64,000 nt of DNA from Cyclina sinensis (lineage: Eukaryota; Mollusca; Bivalvia; Venerida; Veneridae). A program made the position numbers and the translations under genes. Where the stretch lies: assembly GCA_012932295.1 (NCBI GenBank), contig JAAONU010000006.1, positions 25,942,882 to 26,006,881 on the forward strand, written 5' to 3'. The notes below the pieces were generated by a model. That model saw only the letters and a list, made by a program, of their open reading frames with translations. It was not told where the DNA came from and made no database searches. Below, piece by piece: positions 14,401 to 26,400 of the stretch (position 1 is the stretch's first letter; each line of letters begins with the position of its first letter).

Positions 14401-17400
14401 TAATTAAGTGCAAGGTGAATTTATCATTGTGACTCGTATTACTTAAGAGAAGGACATCTTGACCATTTAATGTAAATAATAAGCATTAAGTTATTGTTTA
14501 CCATTTTGTTATTCTATTTACAGAACCTCTTTTTGTAGAGAGAGCTGTGCTGTTGCATTCCTTGCGTGACCTTTGCAATGTTAGCTGTCACAAAGTAGCC
14601 AGAAGCAGATGAACCACATTAGTGTTGTGGTAGATCTAATGCACCTACTTTTAATTCATTTGCAATACGATGTCTCACTGAAGAAATATTCAGAATCATT
14701 CGCACCCTATCTACACTGAGGCATCCTATAGTCATTATATGCTGCATTCTAACTGAGATATTCAATTTGTCTAAACAGTGTAGATTAAAACTTACACATC
14801 CTTTAGGTCTGGGAGGGGAGACTCTGGCGGGTGGTGATGTTGGGGATGGCGGAGGCATTGGCACTGGTGTCCCCATTGGATCCATGTTAGGTGGTGGCCT
14901 TGGTGGTCTTACGGACTGGCAGCTCACTGCTACCAAACACACTGAGACAATCTGGAAAAGTATCGATAAAAATATAAATAGGTCACTAAACAGTTATGCC
15001 ACAAAACTGAAATTACAACATTTTCTTTTTCCTTTTGTTTTCATCTCTTTTGTAAGCTCATGTGTATGAAACATGTAATGTGATATTTGTCATGCGCTTG
15101 CAATAAATGTTGTTTGCTCATCTGTAATTGTGTAATTAAAGATTTTTTTTAAAAAAACTCTATCAGAACTCTTAATTACAGAACTTCTGCATCGTTTACT
15201 GGCAAGTCATATACAACAGTCGGATGATGCCAGAATAAAACGTCGTATTGTTCTGATGATGTTATCTTTCATCTACAAGGATCGTTCAAAACTAATAATA
15301 TCTTTTACAAAACGTGTTTGTTGGTTCTTTGTCGTTTTGCTTTACATTTACTATGTCCTATCATGAAATGTGTTCATGTTCGAGAAGCCGAGATTTTTTT
15401 AGGATGCGGGATTTAGTACAGATTACAACATTTTATAACACAAGGAAGTAATTATTTTTTGTTTTAAAAATGTATTCAAGCTATGCTAATGTCTGTCATT
15501 GTTTGACACCAAATGTCGCGGGACTGTCACAAGAGCGGGGAGTAACATAGTTTCGTGTAACGTGTGGTGTCAAAGCCTCTTTTGTTGAGAAAATATCCAA
15601 AGATTTATCACGTAAACTCTGGGATGACATGGTCATACATGCATCAGTTATATCTGTCATTATTTGTTGTCGGAAATAAGAGATTTGATAAATGGATCAA
15701 CATAAATGGTCATCAAAACCCCACTACAAAACAAGGATTTGTACTGACATGTAAAAACCAGCTTTCTTTTTTATATAGTCATGAGTTTTCTATTATTTAC
15801 TTTCCTTTTAGCTGATGAGTCAAATATCCATTACCGCTACTTTTGTTATAAGATATTGTGCGATGGCTTTTGAAACATCTGTGACATAAAACTAATGTTC
15901 AGTTCTGATGTTATCAGCTGCTTAATAGTTATTTATTTGTTTTCTTTATTATTATTAGCAACTACAAATTGGTTTAAAAAACGATATGACACTAAGTTAT
16001 ATCTTGACTGTGTGCTTAAAGTGAAAAGATTTGTTTTTGTTTGTTTCAGCTGTTTGTTCAGTGGTATAAGGTGTACCAAAGACGATATGTAAACTGTTGG
16101 TTAAACAACGGTGAATGTCAGGCAGTTCAATTACACATTCGTCTTATTACACTGACTTGTCCCTATCTCTTTAACCAAGCTTGCAACATTTTTGTTTGTT
16201 TGTGGACCATAATGTGTTGTATCATCATTTCTTTTCTGTCTCAGACGAGTATTAAACAGGTTTCAAATTTATAGTGTAAAGCAGGCTTATTTAGTAGCAT
16301 TATATTTTTCAAATGTATGAATTGTAACATTTACCTCCGCTGAAACTCTTTTGTCAAGCAAAATTACCTGACAGGTCGTTATTTATTTTTATGATATTCA
16401 GTTTTAAGCGATGGTAAAGAAGTTAATGAATGTTGTGGTTAGACTGTCATATTCAATTCACAATGTGCTTTTTTGGGCACATTCACTGTCATTTAAATTA
16501 TAAATTCAAGCGGTTTTCTTACCAGAGATTTCGATTAGCACAGTGTTAATGCAGGTGTTGAAAATAGCAATTAAGAAAATAAAATAGCAATTAATGAACT
16601 GTTCTTTTCCATGAATGTTAATTATCTCTTAAACTATGTCCTATTTATTTATAGTTTATGTTAATCTTAAGTCTCTTTAGCAAAGCATATGACACAATAT
16701 TCAATTAAAATCATGGTCTATATAATCATGAATCTTTTACAGGGTATTTTTTTTAATTAATTATGCTATCGTTCAACTTCGTTAAGTTAGTGACACTTAT
16801 CAGTAAACTGCCATTGGCTGTGTTGTCAAAAGTGACACATTATTTCATAAATATGAGAAAACCCAAATGACCTAATGTGTACGAAGTATCGTCAATGAAT
16901 ATTTTATTGCAAATATATATTTGACGCTTAAGGTAAATTATATACTAGCGCTAGAATATATTACGAATGTAGCTGTACTTCCTAGGAAAGCCGTCATTAA
17001 TGCAATTTTATACGTATTTTCATAAATATATCTCTGACACATTTGTAATAAAATCGTATCAAGTTTTAAAGTGACCGAAATCTTTAAAAAGAACAAGTTC
17101 TTTCTTCATATTTTAAAGTGACCGGAATCTTTATTATTATTATTATTTTTTTTTATTAAAAAAGGTTATTTCAAGCTGATTGTGTATTGATGCTAAAAAG
17201 AAAAAAAAAATCAAACTTTGAAACACTGTTTAATACCGTAAATATATCACATTTTATAAATTGGTGTAAGTGACTACAACGTTCAATTAATACCTTTTTC
17301 TTTAGATAAATTGTATACAAGACGAAAACGTATTTCTGTTTCTTATTATGACAATGACAATCTAACAGAAATTCTTATCAGTTTTAGTTTAACTATAAGT

Positions 17401-20400
17401 TTATTAGCAGTTTACAGAAAATGCCTATGGTCATTTACAATCGAAAAGAATTGCAATAAACTGATTAAAACAAGAAGGGCACGATGACCCTCAAGCGCTC
17501 ACCTGAGTATAACTGCTACGAAAGACAAATACCATGTAATTGTTATGTCATCAAAACTAGTGAGCTAATTATTGACCCCAACTGACCCATATCTGAATCT
17601 GACCTTGAAATTACCAAGACTAACAACTTGATAAAAACTCGTGCCTAAAAGCTTATTTTAGCCCTTTGTGTGTTAACACATACTTACTAGTTTTAACAAT
17701 ATTATCAAAATATCATCTTGACAAACATTTGTAAGAAAAATCATAATGACTGAATTTAAAGTGTGGACGCTATAGTTTAAACAACGATCCCGTTCCTTAA
17801 AATTAGTCACATATATTTTAATTCAAGATGACCAATATTCAGATTTGACCTAGCAATTATCAAAACAAACATTGTTTTTACCAAATATTGATGCCTGAAA
17901 TCAAAATGTATTCTGTAGAGAGGTAACAAGGTTTCCTTTGATTTAAACCAGTGATGACTTTATGACCCAAGTGACATGTCTTCGAAGTTGATCTTAAAAT
18001 GACCAACAAAAACATTTCGACAAAAAAATCATGATGACTGAATTAAAAATGTTCCCTTTAAAGTGTAAACAAGATATCCTTTGATTTAAGCGAATAACCT
18101 ATTTTTCAGCATAGTTAAACTTGACCCAGGAATTATCAAGATGAATGTCCTGATCAACTTTTTATGTTCACAAGATTTAATATATGTCCTCTAGTGTTAA
18201 CAAGCTAAGTATGGACAGAAAAACAGACAGATACATGACGGACATCAAGATATCACAGTAGCTTCCAATAAGCACCTCATTTTCTAGTAAACAAAAACAG
18301 ACCTTGTTTATTAAGCACTTATACACAATTACTGTCTTATAATACTTTCTATATAATAACGTTGTTTGTACACTAAGGCTTTCTTATTGATTTTCCTGAG
18401 CTATGGAATTTAAGTTTCTCTTAAAAGGCGTTATTTGTATAAATGTACTTATTTAATAAGTCATTATAAAAATTGTTCTAACTATATTTAACGTTACAGA
18501 ATAAAATCCGGTTTAACATAGCAAATGCAAAATGTGAAATTCTATTTCTAAAGCGATCTGATTACAAACTTTACACTTCTTTAATTACAAATATTATTAT
18601 TAAGATTATATTTTTTATTGTGGTTATTCATATCACGTGGTGTCAAAAGTTCCACGTTATGTATTACACACATTATTTCAAATTGACAAAGGGCCAATTC
18701 GGACTTCTTACTTGAAATTCAGTCTTCAGTTTTTGACGGGTGACATAATATCTTAATTCACGATAAAAAAAAAAGCTATGGTTAAAAAGAGTAAATATTT
18801 AGTCTTAACCTCCGTATAACGTTTTTAGAACGTCTATGCACTCTTCTTGTATGACCCAATATTTCTAAACAAAATAAATAAATTTGACAAGATTATTGTT
18901 AAGATCTGCATATTTAGGTCTACAACGTAACATACGATTCATAATTACACATATTAACCTGCCTACATTTGCTGTATTATGTAAATTTTCTGTCATTTTC
19001 GACGTTTATTCGCACATTGCATGTATATATAATGTACTTATTTATGCTAAAACATGTTATTTGCGTAAATAAAACAGGTACAATGCATCTCATTAGCATA
19101 TGGAAGAAATTAAAGATTTTTTTTATTTACATATTGAATTTATGCAGGCATACATTGTCGGTTACCCGACAGTACATATTCTGTACAACTGCATTATGTA
19201 TCGTGGGACAATTGACTGCCGATAAATCGTTACGAATACATGAAAATTCATAAGAAAAGGCACTTTTTGTTCTATGATACTCCGCATTACAAATAAATAC
19301 TTTTCATTTTTGAAGGCTGTAACGTCAAAAAGGGATGTTGTTACTTTAAATAGACGTATTACCCAGAATTTTAAAAATAGGTGAAAAATACTTAAGGTCT
19401 AATGAGTAAATTCATTGGCTGAGATTTCGAAAGGAAGTATTTTAGAAACGAGTGGATATACGTAAGAAGGAAATGTTTGTACGGTTGATAAATAGAGTGA
19501 ACGGTGGTCCTATAAATTTTACATCTTTTATCCGATTAAAGAAGTATATTTCAGGGGATGAAATGTAGCGGTCTCTCATACATCATATTACTGTTTACAC
19601 ACAAGTTACCTTAAAAGTGAGAAAACATTTAGATATAATCTAAAACTATTGTCAGGAAGAGTGCATCGAGAGATTCTAATGACAATTGAAATATCGTGAG
19701 TATCAAAGTAAAATAAGATATTGAAATCTGTGGCACATACATCTGAATTAAAGATAAGGTTTCAATTAAATATCGTAGCGTGAAGGTTTTATTTTCATTT
19801 TTTTTTATTTATTTTTTTTTTTGGTCAAACGTTATTTCACGAAAGTTTCATGAAAAGGTAATTTAAGATAACGTCAAAAGGCGTCCGAGAAGATAGCTAC
19901 ATCGCAAACAAATATTTCCTACTCCAAAGACTCTTACAGGTTGGATTTAATTATAAAAAGAACACGTAGAATCACTTTAAATTGCGGTTTAAAGTTTTAA
20001 AAGAAATATCCAGAAGTCTTCATTAATACCTTGCTATATCCATCTCTCCCAACCGTGTTTTAATTTAATCATTAACATTTTCTTGTTAAATACATGATAT
20101 AAGCCAAGCAATTTCCGAGAATATGGGTTCCTTATCTCTTGAATTCTACTGGTTGTTTGTGGCACTGAAACTGTAGATGCACAGAAACATTTCATTTGAA
20201 TAAGAAAAAGCCAGTTCACATATCGTATTAAGTGGATCAGCAGGAGATATGTCTGTGGCATTACTGAACGACATAAAAAACTGCTACATGTTATCAAACA
20301 ATACGTCATGTATTAATGTCAACATATCAGCAGGCTACAGTGGCAGTTTGTATCTCCTGTCAGTTTGCCTACCTACTTCATTAAAATTCGTAAATCTGGG

Positions 20401-23400
20401 TGACAAATGCTGTTATTTTCATACTGATGCAATATGTATATTAAGTTGATTCAGTGTATCTTTTATCTGCAGTATTAAACGTGAGAAATTTCTAACCTGA
20501 CATTATGCAGACAACTTGAATAAAGTTTTAGACTTATTTCCATATCAAATGAGGAATCCTTCAAGAGACACTTTTATATCAATGTTAGCTTAACATAACG
20601 TTAACCTTAAAACTTTGAGAAGAAATATTATATGTGTCATTTTATTAACTTAATATGTGGACCATTTTCACGCCAGATCGTCATCTGATTATCATGAAAC
20701 AGTCAGTTCTGAGATTTGTATATACCTCTTGATAGTTATTGCATAGGTTTCTTTTGACTTTACGTATGTTGTTGTTGTAATTTTGCTTGAAAGTCATCAA
20801 TTACTTGAAAGTGTTCAATTTACCGACATTAGGCAAGCCTATTAAATCCAAGTTGTACAACAATCCATTACATCTATTGTGATTATAATTAAAGTACAAG
20901 AAGGCCATGATGGCTCTGGATCGCTCACCTGAGTACTTTGGCTGTAGGTTTGCTGTTAAGCAGTATTTCATTTTTTAATTGAAAATATGTAAGTGCCTAC
21001 AAATCAAATATGTAAAATATTAGTCAATAAATAAAGGCTCTATGACAGAAAGTAGAAATATCTATTATAAGCTATGGTGACCATGACCTTGACCCAGTGA
21101 CCTCAAACCCTACCCATGGGTAGTCGTCCATGCAAGGAACCTATATACTGAATATCGAAGATATTGGTCTATAAATGAAGGCTCTATGAGGTACTGTAGA
21201 TAAATCTATTTTTAGCCTCCGTGACCTTTAACCTAATCTAATAATTTCAAAAAGCTTGATAAAGCTTGCTTCATGCCAAATTTTAAAATTCTAGGCCTTG
21301 TGGTTTCAGACAAGAAGATTTTTAAAGATTTTCTTCTATACTGCTATTTAAAACTTGTGACCCCTCGGGTGGGGCCAATAGTGACCCCAGGGACATTTTT
21401 CAAACAAACTAGGTAGAGGTCCACTAGACAATGCTGCATACCAAATATCTAAGCTGTAGGCATTGAGGTTTCCAGTTAGAAGATTTTTAAAGATTGCCTT
21501 TTTTACATATTAAGGGCCCCCGGGGCGGGGCCAATTTTTACCCCGGGGCCAACATATAAACAATACTGGTAAAGGTTCTCAACACAATACTAAACACCAA
21601 ATATCTAAGGTCTAGTCCGATAAGTTTAGAAGAAAAATGATTGTTCATGTTTTTCCTATATAACTATATGGAAACCAAGAGAACCCTGGAGCGTAGCCAA
21701 TTTTGACCCAGGGGACATAATTTGAAAAAACTTGGTAGACATCCACTAGACAATGCTGCGTACCAAATATCTAAGCTGTAGGCATTGAGGTTTCCAGTGA
21801 GAAGATTTTTAAAGATTGCCTTTTTTACATATTAAGGGCCCCCAGGGCGGGCCAATTTTGACCCTGGGGCCAACATATAAACAATACTGGTAAAGGTTCT
21901 CAACACAATACTAAACACCAAATATCTAAGGTCTAGTCTTATTAGTTTCGGAGAAAAATGATTTTTCATGTTTTTCCTATATAACTATATGTAAATCAAG
22001 AGAACCCTGGGGCGTGGCCAATTTTGACCCAGGGGACATAATTTGAACAAACTTGATAAGAGCTCACTAGACAATGCTACATACCAAATATCTAAGCTGT
22101 AGGCATTGTGGTTTCTGATAAGAAGATTTTTAAGGATTTCCTATATAAGCCTATGTAAAATCAATTGACCCCCGGGGTGGGGCCTATTTTGACCCAGTGG
22201 CTATGATTTGAAGAAACTTAGTAGTGGTCCACTGGGCAATGCTGCACACCAAATATCTAAACTCTACGCCTTGCGGTTTCTGACAAAAAGATTTTTTAAA
22301 GTTTTTCCTATATAACTCTATTTAAAACATTTGACCCCTGGGGCGGGGCCATTTTTGACCCAGGAGCCATGATTTGAACAAACTTGGTAGAGGTCCACTG
22401 GACAATGCTGCGCACCAAATATCTAAACTCTAGGCCTTGCAGTTTCTGACAAGAAGATTTTCTAAAGTTTTTCCTATATAACTCTATGTAAAACATGTGA
22501 CCCCCGGAACTGGGCAATTTTTGACCCAGGAGCCATGATTTGATCAATCTTGGTAAAGGTCCACTGGACAATGCTGCACACCAAATATCTAAACTCTAGG
22601 CCTTGTGGTTTCTGACAAAAAGATTTTTTAAATTTTCCCTATATAAATCTATGTAAAATCAACTGACCCCTGGGATGGGGTCAGTTATAACCCCACGGTC
22701 ATAATTTGAACAAACCTGGTAGAGGTCCACTAGATGATGCTTCATACCAAATATCTAAGCTCCAGGCCTTGTTGTTTCGGAGAAGAAGATTTTTAAAGAT
22801 CCAACTTTTAAAATCTATTTTTAGCTCCTGTGGCCTAGAAATGCAATGGACCTAAACCATTTGAACAATTTAAGTAAAGCTTCATGCAAGTAACATTCCT
22901 GCCAAGTTTCAGCAAGATTGGCCCAGCAGTTCAGGAGAAGAAGTTGTTTGAAGAAAAAGTTGACGATGCACGGACGGACGGACGACAGACATCAGGCGAT
23001 CACAAAAGCCCACCCTGAGCACTTTGTGCTCAGGTGAGCTAACAAATATTCGTAAAGGCCCAGTCAGATTGCATGACTGAGTTAACACAGAGCCTTTTCC
23101 TCTGCACCACACGACAACACAGAACGTGTAAACGACCAGATTAATTTGTACAACGCATGACTTTTTCTTTCTTGTGATTTTTATGGGGATGGAAATATTG
23201 GTAACAGCTGTCTGCTTTCCTGCACCGGCTTTTGTATCTTTTGATATTTACAACTACTAATATATCAGATTTGACATAAATGATATGACTGGTGTGTTCA
23301 GGGAGATTTTTGCTATGCAGTTTTGTGAGACACAAACGTCACTTCCTGTTTTCAACCAGTTGCATTTGATGACAGTCTAATTAATGTTTCGTACAAAATA

Positions 23401-26400
23401 TATTTGAGATTTGAATAACCATATTCATATAAAATGAATATCTGAGACCTGAACTTATCAATGCACAAACATAGTAAGGTATAAAACTCGTACATTATTA
23501 AGCTCCAGTTTTACTGTATGAAAATAACGAAATTGTGTTGAGAACACAAGGCAGTAGAACAATATACGACTCATACATTATTAAACAAGCTCGTAATTTG
23601 GGGCAAACTGTGTACCGGTAACTTTTGCACAAAAATGAAACAATAGTGGACTCATGCATTATAATACTACAATTTCACGGTTTTTACCTTTTCAATCTTC
23701 CGCTAACTAAGTAACCATTGCGCAAAATATTACGATTAAATAACTCTGACATTACCGAACTATATTTTGACTGTTGATAACCAAATGACATTTTTAGAAG
23801 GCTGAATGAACATTGCACAAAAAATAGCAATTTTAAACTCTTAAATTTGACTGTTTATTAGCAAATGTAATTTCTAGACGAACTGAATAACCATTGCACA
23901 AAAATTTAACGATAAAAAACTCCTACATCATTAAACTACCATTTGACTGGTTACAAAAAAAATGCAAATCTTTGGGAGGACTTGAGAAGTTTTGTATAAC
24001 AAATATAGCAAAATAAAACTCCCACATCATAAAACTACAATTTGTATGTAACCAAATTTTATTTGTGTGCAAACTGATTAACAATTATGCAAAAAAAATA
24101 TAGCGATATAAAAATCCTACGTTATCAAATTACAATTCCACTGTTTGTAACCAGTGTAAATCTTTGGAGGGCTGAAGAAACATTGCATAAAAAGTATTGC
24201 GAAATAAAACTCTTACATTTTACAACTACAATTTGTATGTAACCAAATTTGATTTGTGTGCGAACTGAATAATAATTACACAAAAAATATGGCTATAAAA
24301 ACTCCTACATTATTAAACTACAATATGATTATTTTATGATTATATTTAATTCGAGGGCGAACTTAAAAACCATTGCACAAATTACTTATAATACGATATT
24401 AAACTTATACACAATCTTAGTTTCGTATGACTTCTTATAAACTGTTAATGTGTTAATAAACTGAACACCCTTGCACGAAATGTCACCATATCGTCCAAAT
24501 AAAGCATAAGTGTATACCTAAATTTGAATAAAGTGTGCCAACGTGACTGTGCATAACAAAACAATAAAATATGACTGTGTGCAATTAAGCGAGTTTTGTG
24601 GGAAACTAGAATGACTGAAACACGCACGTAGTTAAAAATAGAACACATTCATAAAACTCAAAATTTCTTTTTCTAAATACATATTCAAGGGCAACTGTTA
24701 AAACATCAGTTACTAGGTAGGTGCAACGTTTTATAACTTTACTTGTGATGGGAACCAATTGCAATGGAAAGACTAGACTATTAACACTTAGACAGACCGG
24801 AATAGTACACGGACGCTACCAGTACGCGGACATCCCGGTATTCGGCGCGTTTAAAAACGTGTAAAACATTACGTACGGTATTGATGTTACATACCTATAT
24901 TCGTAACTAACATATCCTTTTTCCGGTATTATACATGTATGTTTACACTTCCTGTTTATTGACTTATAAGCAGACAAACTCCAAATAACATCGTAAACAA
25001 ATCAATACTTGCAGTTTCACCGACTGTTTCAAACGTGTTATTTTTAAACAAAAAGTAAAGTTGTTTTTTATCGTATCATATGAAAATAAAATAAATACAT
25101 AATACATACTTCAAAACATTTTCAGGTGAGTTCACCTCATTTGACCTCTTTTCCATCGTTATATACAGGTGTCCGCGTACTGGTTAAAAATAACAATAAT
25201 TTTGAGTCGTATCTGTACCTGCCGCGATGCCTCACTGCGCATGTGTAGTGTTTTGTTTACAATCGCGAGTTCCTGTAAATCTGAAGGCAAGGATTCATCT
25301 TTAAAACTGCAAAGTCTGGATGATTTGAAACACAACTTGATTTAAACAGATAAGTTACATATAAGAAAAAGTGTCCGTGTACTGTTCCAGTCTGTCTAAT
25401 AGTTACATAAAAAGAAAGGCAGTTTTTAAATCACAATAGACAACATAACAACTCTAGTTGTTTTGAATAAAATAAAAGCGAAAGCATTGCTGTTGAACAA
25501 ACACAATTGTCCATATGTATCTGAATGTTGCCACGGAGGAAAATAGATTTCTTTGTGGCTTAGTTCTGAAGTTAACGAACGTTACTTTTCACATTTTTGA
25601 CAATATGTGTCTTATATTATGGAAATAGAATTTAAAAATAGCATACGTCTTGACACTTCATGTAAGAAAGTTAGAAATCTCATAGGTAAAGATTTATCAC
25701 AGGAAAAAGAAGATACCACTGCGCATGTGCATATATTTATAAGAAGTGAAGTGCTTGTTTATTAAAGTGTCACCTTTACTGAAAGGGTCGACCTCCCAGG
25801 CTTATGAGACACATGTACTATAGCACACATTTGATCCCCAATGTATGACGCCTTCTATATTCCAGGCACCAAGATAACAAGAACGATCCAAACAAAGATC
25901 CATATCGAATAATAGCTGTTTACCATGTGTAAAACGATATTAGGTATGTCTTTTGTAAGAAATTATTCACTTTCTAAATACGTATGCAACATAAAGGGCA
26001 AACTTCTTAATCTTTAAAACATACTGATGTATTTCAAAACGAAGTCTTTGATCTTCTGCACAAATAACATATTACGATATTAAACTCTTACAAAATCAAA
26101 CTTAAGTATGACTGCTTATAAACTGGTAATGTGTGGGCGAACTGAACACCATTGCACGAAATGTCACCATTTTTCAAAACAGATAAGAATGATCTTCTTC
26201 ACAGAATTCTCGGTATTTTTATATTACAAGTATGTGATCTTCTGCGCAAAATATGTGGTATTTATTTTTTCCTGTAGGGAATACTATTTACCCAGTATTA
26301 CCATACTGCTTTTATCTACTTACAAAGCAATTTACAATCATGTGAAAAATGTAATATATGGTTGACGTTAAATTCGAGCCAGTGCATAGATTTTAATGTG

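Noticed and set aside
14767..15069. Gly-rich 100-residue plus-strand open frame
   Set aside because: Antisense shadow of the Pro-rich exon 2.
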